This document shows, one piece after another, positions 1 through 8,707 of a stretch of 64,000 nucleotides of DNA; position 1 is the stretch's first letter, and each line of letters opens with the position of its first letter. Position numbers and translations under genes: made by a program. This stretch comes from Pseudolabrys sp. (GTDB lineage Bacteria > Pseudomonadota > Alphaproteobacteria > Rhizobiales > Xanthobacteraceae), in NCBI GenBank assembly GCA_030655215.1, contig JAURVZ010000093.1, forward strand, positions 1-64,000. Direction: 5' to 3'. Under the pieces are notes generated by a model, which saw nothing but the letters and a program-made list of their open reading frames with translations, was not told where the DNA came from and searched no databases.

Positions 1-1392
1 GATCGAGTTCATCGCCTGGATCAGCGTCGGGCGCGGCGTGACATAGTGCGAATTGGCGTAGACCTTGACGAATTCCAGCTCGTCGGTCTTCTGCCCGGTG
101 AGCGGATCGAATTCGTGGATGCTTTCGATCTCGTCGCCGAACAGCGAGACGCGCCAGGCGCGGTCTTCATAATGCGCCGGGAATATTTCGATCGTGTCGC
201 CGCGCACGCGGAACGAACCGCGGAAGAAGTCGGCCTGCGTGCGCTTGTATTGCAGCGCGACCAGATCGGCCATGAGCTGGCGCTGGCTGATGGCGCCGCG
301 CTGCTTCAGCGTAAAGGTCATCGCCGAATAGGTTTCGACCGAGCCGATGCCGTAAATGCACGACACCGACGCGACGATGATGACATCGTCGCGTTCGAGC
401 AGCGACCGCGTCGCCGAATGGCGCATGCGGTCGATCTGTTCGTTGATCGAGGATTCCTTCTCGATATAGGTGTCGGTGCGCGGGACGTAGGCTTCCGGCT
501 GGTAGTAATCGTAATAGGACACGAAATATTCGACGGCGTTGTCGGGGAAGAACGACTTGAACTCGCCATAGAGCTGCGCGGCGAGCGTCTTGTTCGGCGC
601 AAGAATAATGGCCGGGCGCTGCGTCGCCTCGATCACCTTGGCCATGGTGAAGGTTTTGCCGGAACCCGTGACGCCCAACAGGACCTGTGTGCGGTCATTG
701 CGTTTGACGCCTTCGACCAGTTCGGCAATGGCGACCGGCTGGTCGCCCTTCGGCTCGAAGTCCGACTTGATGACGAATTTCCGGCCGCCTTCGGATTTCT
801 CCGGGCGCGGCGGACGATGCGGTGTCCAGACATGGCCGGTCTCGGCCTCGTTGCGGAATTCGTCGCGGCCTTCGCGCAGCAGTTTTTCCAAGGCCTCGGC
901 GGTGGCGGCGACGCCCATGGACGACAGGCCGCCGGGGCCGGTCGGCAAATCGGCGCGCGGCAGCCGGAACTTGGGATCGCCGCCGGCGCGGGCGACGAGG
1001 GCGTCCTTTACTGACTGTTCGCGGGCGGCTTCGGTCGCATCCGGGTCGTCGGCGCCGTCACCGAGACCGAGTTCATTGGCCAGAGCCGGGTCGAGCCCGG
1101 TGACTGGCGCGCCGGTGAAGTCGGCCTGCGGGGATTCACCCAAGCCGGGCGGCAAAGGCACCGATTTCGTCTTGCGCGCGGTGTGCGCGGCGGAGAAATC
1201 GCGGCGGCGGTCAAAGGAATTGTCGGGGGGCGGCTGAATCCCGGTGCCGGAACCCATGCCGGCGGTGCCCTTGTTGATGCCGGGATTGAGAATATCGGCG
1301 AGCGCCTGCGGCACTTCGGCATCGGCCGGGCGCGAGGCCTTGGCCCGGGTGGGGCGGGCGGGGTCTTTAGGCTTCTTCGGGGGCAAGGACAT
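1..1392 (-). CDS. uvrB: UvrABC excinuclease subunit B, N-terminal part (cut by window edge)
   Basis: UvrB is the damage-verifying helicase-like subunit of nucleotide excision repair, handed to DNA by UvrA. The visible 464 codons start at an ATG at 1392 and run off the left edge, so the C-terminal part is missing. A Walker A motif (GVTGSGKT) lies near residues 240-247, followed by the family segments [14 protein letters not shown] and [13 protein letters not shown] (the DNA-clamping beta-hairpin region). In E. coli the Walker A sits near residue 40, so this protein carries about 200 extra N-terminal residues, rich in Pro, Ala and charge. Long UvrB forms of this kind are, to my knowledge, usual in Rhizobiales. 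The identification is secure. The exact start within the low-complexity extension is less so. Confidence 0.95.
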   Translation of the reverse strand, partial: MSLPPKKPKDPARPTRAKASRPADAEVPQALADILNPGINKGTAGMGSGTGIQPPPDNSFDRRRDFSAAHTARKTKSVPLPPGLGESPQADFTGAPVTGLDPALANELGLGDGADDPDATEAAREQSVKDALVARAGGDPKFRLPRADLPTGPGGLSSMGVAATAEALEKLLREGRDEFRNEAETGHVWTPHRPPRPEKSEGGRKFVIKSDFEPKGDQPVAIAELVEGVKRNDRTQVLLGVTGSGKTFTMAKVIEATQRPAIILAPNKTLAAQLYGEFKSFFPDNAVEYFVSYYDYYQPEAYVPRTDTYIEKESSINEQIDRMRHSATRSLLERDDVIIVASVSCIYGIGSVETYSAMTFTLKQRGAISQRQLMADLVALQYKRTQADFFRGSFRVRGDTIEIFPAHYEDRAWRVSLFGDEIESIHEFDPLTGQKTDELEFVKVYANSHYVTPRPTLIQAMNSI

Positions 1393-1550
1393 ACCGCGAA
1401 TATGGGTGGAGTCGCAGGGCGATGGAAGGCCGCGCCCGGTTCCCATTTGCGGCCGCCCTTGGTGGTGCCGGCGTAAGGGAATTACTCACAATCGGCATGG
1501 CATGATCATACCGAAGCCCGATAGAAGACCCTGCCCAAATCGCAAAATCG

Positions 1551-3050
1551 ATGTGTGAATTGATGACCGAAGCCCGTCCGACCATCCCGCCTGCCGCTTC
1601 CCAGACCAGCGGCGGCATTTTCGAACTGGCGCCGGTGTCGCTGTGGATGGAGGATTTCAGCGGGCTGAAGGCGCTGTTCGATGGTTGGCGCCGGGCCGGC
1701 GTGACCTCGCTGCGCGAGCATCTGATCGCCGATCCGGGCCGCGTGCGCGAATGCGCCAGCCGCATCCGCGTGCTGCAGGTCAACCAGAAGACGCTCAGCC
1801 TTTTCGCCGCCAGGGACTTCGACCATCTGGTCGGCAATCTCGACAAGGTGTTCCGCGACGACATGTTGCCGACCTTGATCGACGAGTTCGTCCAGCTCTG
1901 GGAAGGCCAGACCGAATTCGCCAGCAACACGGTGAACTACACGCTGGCCGGCGCGCGCCTCGACATTCATCTCAAGGCGACGGTCCTGCCCGGCTTCGAG
2001 CATGACTGGTCGCGCGTGCTGCTCGCCATCGAGGATCTCACCGACCGTGAGGAAGCGCGCCGCCGTCTTGTCGGCAGCGAGAGCCAGGCGCGCGGCCTTT
2101 TCGAGCACTCGCCGGTGTCGCTCTGGGTCGAGGACTTCTCCGGCGTCAAGAGATTGATCGACGAGATCCGCCTGCAGGGCATCACCGATCTGCGCGTCTT
2201 CACCGATGTGCACGAGGAGTTCGTGCATCGCTGCATCAGCGAAATCCGCATCATCGACGTCAACAAGCACACGCTCGACCTGTTCGGCGCGCCGGACAAG
2301 GAAACCTTGCTCGGCAATCTGCCGAATGTGATGCGCGACGAGATGGAGCCGTGCTTCCGCGAGCAACTGATCGATTTGTGGGACGGCAAGCTGTTCCAGC
2401 AGCGCGAAGTGGTGAACTACACGCTCGATGGCACCAAGCTGAACCTGCTGCTGCAGTTCTCGGTGTTTCCGCAGCACGAGAATGACTGGTCGCTGGTGCA
2501 GATCGCGCTGACCGACATCACCGCGCGCAAGAAGGCGGAAGCCTATCTCGAATATCTCGGCAGTCACGACGCGCTGACCAAGCTGAGCAACCGCTCGTTC
2601 TTTGCCGATGAACTCAATCGCCTCGAGCGCAAGAGCAAGGGTCCGGTCTCGATCATCATGGCCGATCTCAACGGCTTGAAGGCGGCGAATGACGACCTCG
2701 GCCACGCCGCCGGCGACTCGCTGCTGCGCCGCGCCGGTGAAGTGTTGAATTCCATCGTCGACAAGCCGGCGCGCGCGGCCCGCATCGGCGGCGATGAATT
2801 CGCACTGATCCTGCCGGGCGTCGAGCAGGCGGAAGGCGAGGCGCTGATGAAGGTGATCCTCGATCTCGTCGGCATCAACAACGAGTTCTACACCGACCTG
2901 CCGCTTAGTCTGTCCATGGGCATTGCCACCAGTCAGCCGGGCGAGCGTCTCGAAGCGGTGGTTAAGCGCGCCGATCTGGCGATGTTGCAGGCCAAGCGCG
3001 AGCATTATGCCGAGCTGGAGTCGAACCGGCGTGTCGCGGCGGCGGGGTGA
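1551..3050 (+). CDS. Diguanylate cyclase with two tandem PAS-like domains
   Basis: A predicted cyclic-di-GMP synthase of 499 residues with no membrane segments. Residues about 15-170 and 180-335 are an obvious internal duplication. Both copies contain PVSLW-x-EDFSG-x-K near their start, a VNYTL element, and an ND/HDWS element before a linker into the next domain, so they look like two PAS-type sensor modules. The C-terminal GGDEF domain (about 345-490) has an intact GGDEF signature at residues 413-417, so it should be catalytically competent. The position where the inhibitory RxxD I-site normally lies is occupied by other residues, suggesting no product feedback. The start could be ATG 1551 or ATG 1563. 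It is transcribed divergently from uvrB. Confidence 0.9.
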   Translation: MCELMTEARPTIPPAASQTSGGIFELAPVSLWMEDFSGLKALFDGWRRAGVTSLREHLIADPGRVRECASRIRVLQVNQKTLSLFAARDFDHLVGNLDKVFRDDMLPTLIDEFVQLWEGQTEFASNTVNYTLAGARLDIHLKATVLPGFEHDWSRVLLAIEDLTDREEARRRLVGSESQARGLFEHSPVSLWVEDFSGVKRLIDEIRLQGITDLRVFTDVHEEFVHRCISEIRIIDVNKHTLDLFGAPDKETLLGNLPNVMRDEMEPCFREQLIDLWDGKLFQQREVVNYTLDGTKLNLLLQFSVFPQHENDWSLVQIALTDITARKKAEAYLEYLGSHDALTKLSNRSFFADELNRLERKSKGPVSIIMADLNGLKAANDDLGHAAGDSLLRRAGEVLNSIVDKPARAARIGGDEFALILPGVEQAEGEALMKVILDLVGINNEFYTDLPLSLSMGIATSQPGERLEAVVKRADLAMLQAKREHYAELESNRRVAAAG

Positions 3051-3054
3051 AAGG

Positions 3055-3624
3055 CTACTTCGCCTTCTCCAGCAGCTTGTAGCTCATCGTGTGGCACTGA
3101 TCGAGGCCGCACTGCACGATCACCGAGCCAAGATTGATCGCGCAGAGCGCCAGTACGTAGATCGACGCCGCTGCGGCAATCGTCTTCAGCGCCGGAAATG
3201 CAGCAACCGGCAGGCGCCGCACGGAGTCGCCGAAGGCAGCGAGCTTCAGCGCATAGGCAGTTAGCAGCGCCAGCGCGATAAGCACCGACCAGACCGGCAT
3301 ATGCAGGCCGAAGATCGCGGTGCCGATATATTCGTGGCCGGGCCGTGGATAGATGTCGAGCAAGGTCTGCCGCACTGACAGCACCAGCAGGAAGATCGCA
3401 AACAGCAGGCTCAGTCCTGTAATGCGCGCCGAGTCGCCTTCGCGCAAATTCAGCATGATGCCGAAGCAGACGCCGAACATGGCGACGCGCTGCAACAGGC
3501 AGAGCGGGCAGGGGATCTCGCCATTGGCATATTGCAGCACCATGGCCGCGGTGAGAATGCCGGCGATGACCAGCATGGCGAGCAGCAGATAGATGTGATT
3601 GATCAGGCCGAGCGTTCTGTTCAT
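3055..3624 (-). CDS. dsbB: DsbB-family disulfide bond formation protein
   Basis: An inner-membrane protein of 189 residues that should oxidise a periplasmic DsbA-like partner and pass electrons to quinone. About five hydrophobic segments are visible. The redox motif CPLC is at residues 39-42, at the end of the first membrane segment, as in DsbB. The second cysteine pair of E. coli DsbB lies in the second periplasmic loop. Here the only other close pair is C172/C177 (CGLDQC) after the last hydrophobic segment, a different topology. It sits 3 bases after the upstream small membrane gene on the same strand, so the two are almost certainly co-transcribed. It converges on the diguanylate cyclase gene. 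Confidence 0.85.
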   Translation of the reverse strand: MNRTLGLINHIYLLLAMLVIAGILTAAMVLQYANGEIPCPLCLLQRVAMFGVCFGIMLNLREGDSARITGLSLLFAIFLLVLSVRQTLLDIYPRPGHEYIGTAIFGLHMPVWSVLIALALLTAYALKLAAFGDSVRRLPVAAFPALKTIAAAASIYVLALCAINLGSVIVQCGLDQCHTMSYKLLEKAK

Positions 3625-3627
3625 GGC

Positions 3628-3834
3628 TCAGCTCCGCGCGACGCCGGTTGGCGCGCTGTGTTCGGTTTGCAGCCACGGCATGCGGAAACCGGTTTGCGGG
3701 CTATAGACTTCAAACAGAAACAGACCGATCGACAGGAAGAAGCAAACCAGCACCAGGCCGACGGCAATGGTGGCGCGCCCGAACCATCCGGCGACAAACG
3801 CCAGCAGCAAAGCAGCGAAGATAGCAGCCATCAT
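3628..3834 (-). CDS. Small two-helix membrane protein upstream of dsbB
   Basis: A 68-residue protein made almost entirely of two hydrophobic segments (about residues 4-20 and 22-42), with a polar C-terminal tail and no cysteines. It immediately precedes the dsbB-type gene with a 3-base gap, which implies a two-gene operon and probably a role with that protein in disulfide chemistry or its assembly. I recall a small DUF5993-type family found next to dsbB and this may belong to it, but I cannot confirm that here. The start ATG at 3834 is the only reasonable one in frame. Confidence 0.6.
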   Translation of the reverse strand: MMAAIFAALLLAFVAGWFGRATIAVGLVLVCFFLSIGLFLFEVYSPQTGFRMPWLQTEHSAPTGVARS

Positions 3835-3990
3835 GATTTCGTCCCCCTTGGCCGGAACTTATCGCATTCCGGCGCGGGCGCGCCAGTCCGCGGCGGCGTT
3901 CTCAACATTGCGTGTTGGCAATTTCATCCTGTCATGGGTTTGATACACTATGCCGCCGCGCCGATGGCGCGGACATTTTTGGAGGGCGAC

Positions 3991-4959
3991 ATGATCCGGT
4001 TGAACGGGCCCGCTTTGGCCGTTGCGGCTCTTTGCTTCCACTTCCTCATTCCTAACGCTGCGCAGGCGCAGAGCTATAGCGAAGTGCCCTATGCGCCGGA
4101 GGTCGGCAGCCGCTGGTCTGTGGTGTCGGTGACGGACGGCGAGGAGATCAAGCCCGGCAGCCAGACAGTGAACCAGAAGATCACAATGACGAGTGAGTTC
4201 ACCGTCGAAGAGAAGTTGCCGGTGGGCTATCGCGTCACCTATGCGATGCGCGATTTCAAGATCGAGGGCAATGCGCCGGCGCGCGAAATGGCGCAAACGG
4301 CGTTTTCGGCCATGAAGGGCGTCGTGGTGCGGGGTCGCATCAATGCGTCGGGCAAGCCGGTCGCGGTCGACAATTTCGACGAAGTGAAGGTCAGCGTCAA
4401 TAAAGTGGTCGATAGCCTGGCCAAGGGTTTCGCGGACAAACCGCAGTTGGCCGGGTTTCTCCGTCAGATGCTGACCGTCTTCCTTGATGTCGACTCAGCG
4501 CGCGCGCCGGAAGTCTATATGGAAGACATGACGCCGCTCGCGGCGGGCCAGACGACCGGCATCGTGCCCGGCGCTGTCAAACGCGAAGACAATGCGGTGC
4601 CGACTCCTTTCGGCGCCTCGGTCAAATCGGCGCTGGAGACACGCATCGAGTCGTTCGACAATGCGGCCGGCAAGGTGCGCTACATCCGCAAGCAGGCCTT
4701 CGACAAGGAGTCGCTGAAGACGGTGACCTTGGCCATGACTGAGAAGCTGGTCGCCGCCTCGGGCAACAAACAGATCACGCCCGAGATCATGGCGCAGATG
4801 AAGGACGTAAGGTTCGATCTTCAATCGGAAGCGGTGATCACGGTCGAGGGCGGCATGACGCGCAAGATCGACGACCGTTCGGTGACCGAAGCGCAACTGA
4901 TGGGTCACATCATGCGCAAGACAGAGAAGAAGGTGATGACGGTGACGAGGGTGAACTAA
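3991..4959 (+). CDS. Secreted protein of unknown function
   Basis: A 322-residue protein starting at ATG 3991 with a good ribosome site (GGAGGG, 4 bases upstream). The open frame extends further upstream, but this start gives a clean Sec signal peptide with cleavage after AQA near residue 27. The mature part is soluble, rich in charged residues and beta-prone, and has no cysteine pair or catalytic motif that I recognise. It stands alone between the divergent dsbB operon and a repeat region, so context gives no function. It is likely periplasmic. Confidence 0.7.
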   Translation: MIRLNGPALAVAALCFHFLIPNAAQAQSYSEVPYAPEVGSRWSVVSVTDGEEIKPGSQTVNQKITMTSEFTVEEKLPVGYRVTYAMRDFKIEGNAPAREMAQTAFSAMKGVVVRGRINASGKPVAVDNFDEVKVSVNKVVDSLAKGFADKPQLAGFLRQMLTVFLDVDSARAPEVYMEDMTPLAAGQTTGIVPGAVKREDNAVPTPFGASVKSALETRIESFDNAAGKVRYIRKQAFDKESLKTVTLAMTEKLVAASGNKQITPEIMAQMKDVRFDLQSEAVITVEGGMTRKIDDRSVTEAQLMGHIMRKTEKKVMTVTRVN

Positions 4960-4985
4960 TTCGTTCCACGCGCCCTTGCTTTCTT

Positions 4986-5125
4986 CTCCCTCCCCCCCTG
5001 CGGGAGAGGGTTGGGGAGGGGGGTGTTACATATTCGGTGTTTGCTTTTACCCCCCTCCCGACCGTCTTCGCCTAACGGCTTCGACGGTCGACCTCCCCCT
5101 CAAGGGGGGAGGTGAAGGAAGAGAG
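4986..5125. repeat. Intergenic palindromic repeat, C/G-run family (copy 1)
   Basis: Runs of the type CTCCC(n) and GGGAGAGGG form two facing arms around a TA-rich centre. The sequence fills the gap between the secreted-protein gene and the anti-sigma gene. Related copies are at 22808-22950, 48030-48177, 53325-53580 (two copies) and 55905-55945. It contains no gene. Confidence 0.8.
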
Positions 5126-5127
5126 CG

Positions 5128-5826
5128 TTATATCGTCGGCGCCGTGAGGCCCTTGAACAGGATCGGGCCGGTCGGCCGTCCGGTCGGCGAGCCGCCCTTC
5201 GGTTCGATCGTGATTTCGAACAACTGGTTGGCGCCGGGCGCGGGGACATCTTTCAGCGACAGCGCCAGAGTGCGCGCCTGCTCCATCAGGCCGACGGAGA
5301 CGGGTCCGCGTTCGCGGCTCGGCAGAGTCCAGACCTGCAAGGAGCGGTCAGCCGGGATCGGCATGTCGGCGAGCGGCAGCAAGGTGGCGCGGCCATCATT
5401 GAAGACGTGAACGATGGCGCCGGCTTTGTCGCCATCGACCAGAATGGCGATCATTTGCGGTGTGCGTTGCGCCTCGCGCATGGCGAAGCCGAGACCGACT
5501 GTGAGTGCGACAGCGGTGGCCGCCGCGGCAAGACCAATGGCGCGCCAGGCCGGCAGACTGTTCCACAGGCCGGCGAAGAGGCCGGGCGATGTTGATGAGG
5601 CAACTGGCCGCGCGATGTCGCGCTCGATGGTGGACCACAGGCTTTCCGGTGGCGTCATAACCTCAGCGGTGCGGTCGAAGTCGGCGAGGCGCACGCGCCA
5701 TTGCTCGACATCGCGGGCAAAGGCGGCGTCGGTCAGCATCAGACGCTCGGCTTCGATCAGCGCCGCGCCATCGAGAGTGCCCAAGACGAAATCGGCAATC
5801 AGTGTTTCACGTTCCTGCTGTGTCAT
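5128..5826 (-). CDS. Anti-sigma factor, RskA-type
   Basis: A 232-residue single-pass membrane protein. The N-terminal 80 residues form a cytoplasmic anti-sigma region, a hydrophobic helix lies near residues 100-120 (AIGLAAAATAVALTVGLGF), and the C-terminal half is an extracytoplasmic domain of the anti-sigma-K type. The ATG at 5826 overlaps the stop of the sigma gene by 4 bases (ATGA), which fixes the start and shows translational coupling. It should hold the upstream sigma factor inactive until an envelope signal releases it. Confidence 0.88.
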   Translation of the reverse strand: MTQQERETLIADFVLGTLDGAALIEAERLMLTDAAFARDVEQWRVRLADFDRTAEVMTPPESLWSTIERDIARPVASSTSPGLFAGLWNSLPAWRAIGLAAAATAVALTVGLGFAMREAQRTPQMIAILVDGDKAGAIVHVFNDGRATLLPLADMPIPADRSLQVWTLPSRERGPVSVGLMEQARTLALSLKDVPAPGANQLFEITIEPKGGSPTGRPTGPILFKGLTAPTI

Positions 5827-6428
5827 CCCATGCACTCCTGCAGGGACAAGAGGCCGCGGCGGGTCCAGCTCTTGGCGGTGCCGAGCGGCACGCTCATCTT
5901 GCCGGCCAGTTCGCCATGGCTCAGGCCGAACACATATGAATAGACGACGGCGCTGCGATGCTTGATGTCGAGCGCTTCGAGGCAACGGCGCAGGGCGCTG
6001 TTCTCCGGCAGGCGATCGACCGCGGTGAGGAAGTCGGGCTCGAGGCGTTCCTCGCCGTCATCCGATTCAAAGCGGCCTTCGGCGCGCAGGATGGTGAGCG
6101 CGCGGTTGCGGACAATGGCGAAGATCCAACTGCGCGCCGTGCCGCGCGAAGCATCAAAGCCGCGGGCGCCGCGCCAGATGCGTATGAAGGCATCGTGCGC
6201 GGCCTCCTCGGCCAGATCGCGGCGCTTCAGGATGCGCATGGCGACGCCGATCATGCGGCCGGCTTCGGCATCATAGATGACACGCAAGGCCGTGCGATCG
6301 CCGGTGGCGCAGCGGTTGAGCGCGGCGGCGAGTTGGCTGTCGAGGAGGTCGGTTTCTACCAAGGGAACTTCTGCTCGATAAAAAAGGAACCAGACGTCGC
6401 CGGCTGGCAGAGGAATGGCGTGTCTCAT
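5823..6428 (-). CDS. ECF-family RNA polymerase sigma factor
   Basis: About 200 residues with the two-domain ECF layout. Region 2 includes RRDLAEEAAHDAFIRIW near residues 70-86. Region 4 includes a helix-turn-helix (LSHGELAGKMSVPLGTAKSW) near the C terminus. It is translationally coupled to the anti-sigma gene downstream. It is divergent from the DUF4394 gene at 6579, which is a plausible target. The first ATG (6428) gives an extra N-terminal segment of about 27 residues, and a TTG at the LVETD segment is an alternative start. Confidence 0.9.
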   Translation of the reverse strand: MRHAIPLPAGDVWFLFYRAEVPLVETDLLDSQLAAALNRCATGDRTALRVIYDAEAGRMIGVAMRILKRRDLAEEAAHDAFIRIWRGARGFDASRGTARSWIFAIVRNRALTILRAEGRFESDDGEERLEPDFLTAVDRLPENSALRRCLEALDIKHRSAVVYSYVFGLSHGELAGKMSVPLGTAKSWTRRGLLSLQECMG

Positions 6429-6578
6429 GCTCTCTATACTGCGGGGCGCGGGCAGGGGATGCAGGCACTACAGATTTATTTTGGATATTTTGCCGCAGGC
6501 TGCATCCAAACGGGGGTGTGCCTGAGTCCTGACTATAACGACCCGCCCGGGTCGCCATGTAGACAGGGAGCTAACACC

Positions 6579-7355
6579 ATGAAATTCCGCTCGATTCTCC
6601 TCGCCACCGTAGCCGTTCTCGGCTTTGCCGGTGCCGCCAATGCCGCTCAGGTTGCCGCGCTTGTCGGCAATGACACGATCGCCATTGTCGATACCGACAA
6701 GAAGGCCGTGACCAAGACCACGAAGGTCACCGGCATTTCCGGCGCCATCATCGGCATCGACGTGCGCCCGGCCGACGGCATGCTGTACGGCGTGATCGAT
6801 GACGGCTCGGTCGTTACCATTGCCATGGACGGCAAGGCCACCAAGAAGTCGACGCTTGAGACCATGCTCGCCAAGGGCACCGTCGCGACCATCGACTTCA
6901 ACCCGGTTGCCGATCGCCTGCGCATCATGGGCGCCGATGGCACCAGCCTGCGCGCCAATGTCGATGACGGCAAGGTGACCAAGGACGGCAACCACAAATA
7001 CGCCGATGCCGACATGCACAAAGGCGAGAAGCCGAATGTCGTGGCCGGCGCCTACACCAATTCGGTGAAGGGCACGAAGGAAACGACGCTGTTCAACATC
7101 GACGGCACGATTGGCGCGCTGGTCAAGCAGGCGCCGCCGAATGACGGCATCCTGAGCGCTGTCGGCAAGCTCGGCATGAAGGCCGACACCGTAGCCTTCG
7201 ACATCTGGTCGGACGGCACCAAGAACGATGCTTGGCTGATGTCGGGCGGCACTTTGTACAGCGTCGATCTTGCCACCGGCAAGGCGACCGAAGCCGCGAA
7301 GATCACCGGCGTTTCCGGCACGGTCAAGGACATCGCTATCCTCCCGGCGATGTAA
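6579..7355 (+). CDS. Exported DUF4394-type beta-propeller-like protein
   Basis: A 258-residue protein with a Sec signal peptide ending at NAA near residue 22. The mature part has repeats of the type VTGISG-x-IIGIDVRP, IDFNPVADRLRIMGADG and LATGKATEAAKITG, matching the DUF4394 family as I recall it. ATG 6579 follows CAGGGAG at 8 bases. The open frame continues far upstream, but the signal peptide supports this start. It is divergent from the ECF sigma factor gene, an arrangement that suggests control by that sigma factor. Function is unknown; it is probably periplasmic. Confidence 0.82.
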   Translation: MKFRSILLATVAVLGFAGAANAAQVAALVGNDTIAIVDTDKKAVTKTTKVTGISGAIIGIDVRPADGMLYGVIDDGSVVTIAMDGKATKKSTLETMLAKGTVATIDFNPVADRLRIMGADGTSLRANVDDGKVTKDGNHKYADADMHKGEKPNVVAGAYTNSVKGTKETTLFNIDGTIGALVKQAPPNDGILSAVGKLGMKADTVAFDIWSDGTKNDAWLMSGGTLYSVDLATGKATEAAKITGVSGTVKDIAILPAM

Positions 7356-7367
7356 CGACCGCGACTG

Positions 7368-7400
7368 GCGCCGCAGCGGAGAGACCCGCTGCGGCGCTTT
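7368..7400 (+). terminator. Rho-independent terminator after the DUF4394 gene
   Basis: A 12-bp perfect GC-rich stem (GCGCCGCAGCGG and its complement) with a 6-base loop, followed by TTTCGTT. It lies between convergent genes and may serve both. Confidence 0.75.
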
Positions 7401-7402
7401 CG

Positions 7403-7798
7403 TTATTGGCGCAGCGCCGGGAAGGGCTCGGTCAGCGCGTCGCCGTCGCGGCCGAAATAGATCACCTTGCCGCCGTTGAGAAAGACGCGGTAGCTGGCGC
7501 AGCCGGCATTCATCACGCGTTGCAGGAATTCGACGTAACCGATCTCGCCGCGCTGGATTGTGCGCATGGTGTTGGCAACGCTGTCGGCGTCGAAGCGGCT
7601 GGCGATCGGCGGCGCTTCCGCTAGTGGCAGCTTCTCGTCGAAGGCGGCGCCATTCTCATCGTAATAGGTGCTGCGCAAGGAGATGAGGTCGGCGGTGTAG
7701 GCCTGCACGCCGGCGCCCGCCAGCTTCTGCAAAACTTGCGGGAAGGGCGTGTTGGCAAAACTCAATTGCATGCATTCGGCAATGATACGCGTATCCAC
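7403..7798 (-). CDS. DUF1398 family protein
   Basis: A 131-residue cytosolic protein matching the DUF1398 (YbcV-like) pattern: an N-terminal segment with GVQAYTADLISL, then STYY, and a C-terminal segment VFLNGGKVIYFGRDGD. The molecular function of the family is not established. It lies 12 bases downstream of the MarR gene on the same strand, so it is probably co-transcribed and under its control. Confidence 0.8.
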   Translation of the reverse strand: MDTRIIAECMQLSFANTPFPQVLQKLAGAGVQAYTADLISLRSTYYDENGAAFDEKLPLAEAPPIASRFDADSVANTMRTIQRGEIGYVEFLQRVMNAGCASYRVFLNGGKVIYFGRDGDALTEPFPALRQ

Positions 7799-7810
7799 GG
7801 TCTTGTCCTT

Positions 7811-8239
7811 TCAGTTTGAGTTGACGGCGGCGATCAGTTTGCGCAGGCCGCGATGCAGCGCGGCGATCTCGGCGGCGCTCATTTTATCCGCGAGTGTGGC
7901 GTGATAGCCGGCGGCGGCTTTGCTGAGTTTCGCCAAAGTCGCGGTGCCGGCTTTGCTGAGCGTGAGATAAGGCGAGCCGCGATGGTCGGGATTGTCGTCG
8001 AAGGTGGCCGAGCCGTCTTCGACCAGCAGATCGGCAATGCGCTGCACGTTCTGCCGGGAGACGCCGAGGCGGCGGGCAATCTGCGGCACCGTGTAGCGGC
8101 CGCCGGAAGCCGCGCTCATGACCTGCCAGCGCGCCTGGGTCTGGCCAACGGCGGCGGCAATGGTTTCGCCGTTCTGACGCAGGCTGCCGGCCAGTTCATA
8201 GATATCGGCGATGATCAGGGGAACGATGGTTTCGGGCAT
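7811..8239 (-). CDS. MarR-family transcriptional regulator
   Basis: A 142-residue winged-helix regulator. The DNA-binding part is visible as YTVPQIARRLGVSRQNVQRIADLLVEDG (about 48-76), followed by the wing (PDHRGSPYLTLSKAG). Long helices at both ends would form the dimer interface. It is first in a two-gene operon with the DUF1398 gene. Palindromes just upstream (8248-8272) are the likely operator for autoregulation. Confidence 0.88.
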   Translation of the reverse strand: MPETIVPLIIADIYELAGSLRQNGETIAAAVGQTQARWQVMSAASGGRYTVPQIARRLGVSRQNVQRIADLLVEDGSATFDDNPDHRGSPYLTLSKAGTATLAKLSKAAAGYHATLADKMSAAEIAALHRGLRKLIAAVNSN

Positions 8240-8247
8240 GGTGTTAG

Positions 8248-8272
8248 ATTGTCAGAATGACAATATGTTGTC
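8248..8272. promoter_or_regulatory. Probable MarR operator (overlapping palindromes)
   Basis: ATTGTC-N5-GACAAT at 8248-8264 overlaps GACAA-N4-TTGTC at 8259-8272. The three TTGTC-type half-sites begin 8 bases upstream of the MarR start codon, the usual place for an autorepressor site. Confidence 0.55.
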
Positions 8273-8295
8273 AATATGGATGTTCAAGTAAGCTG

Positions 8296-8352
8296 GGCCC
8301 CGGATCTGCGGCGCATCACGGCACTTCGTTTGTGCTGCGCCGCGTCCGGGGC
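8296..8352. repeat. Palindromic repeat, GGCCCCGGATCTGCG family
   Basis: Arms GCCCCGGA...GCGGCGCA and TGCGCCGCGTCCGGGGC flank a short AT-richer centre. A close relative is at 28741-28789. The element occupies the gap between the MarR operator and the next gene. Confidence 0.75.
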
Positions 8353-8360
8353 ACGGAGGG

Positions 8361-8660
8361 CTAGAAACCCCTGACCGCAACGTCCATGTGTTCGGCGAGC
8401 GGCGGCGCGGCGAAGCAATGGCCGACCAGCTTGCGCCATTCCTGGAAATCGGCCGAGCCGCGGAAGTCGACCGTGTGGTTTTCCAACGTGTCCCATTCGA
8501 CCAGCAGGCGATAGAACGACGGCCGTTCGGTCGTGTTCATCAGCTTCATGCTGCGGCAGCCTTTGGCGCGCTGGAATAAGGGCGCGGCCTTGGCGACACC
8601 GGCCTCGAAATCCTTTTCCATGCCGGGCTTGATCTCGAACTGGGCGATTTCGGTGATCAT
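8361..8660 (-). CDS. Antibiotic biosynthesis monooxygenase (ABM) fold protein
   Basis: A 99-residue single-domain protein starting at ATG 8660 (MITEIAQFEIKPG). The layout fits the dimeric ferredoxin-like ABM fold: first strand IAQFEIKPGMEKDFE, then FQRAKGC and RLLVEWDTLENHTVDFRGSADFQEW. Such proteins are small oxygenases, heme-binding proteins or decoys, and the substrate cannot be inferred. It follows the YeiH-type gene by 47 bases on the same strand and may be its operon partner. Confidence 0.8.
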   Translation of the reverse strand: MITEIAQFEIKPGMEKDFEAGVAKAAPLFQRAKGCRSMKLMNTTERPSFYRLLVEWDTLENHTVDFRGSADFQEWRKLVGHCFAAPPLAEHMDVAVRGF

Positions 8661-8707
8661 CGTTTCCTCGTTTTGTTTCTTGTTGTTCGCCGACTGTACA
8701 GAGCGGC

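Noticed and set aside
1506-3005. 499-codon minus-strand open frame opposite the diguanylate cyclase
   Set aside because: Mirror of the duplicated PAS region; repeats in its translation simply reflect that duplication.
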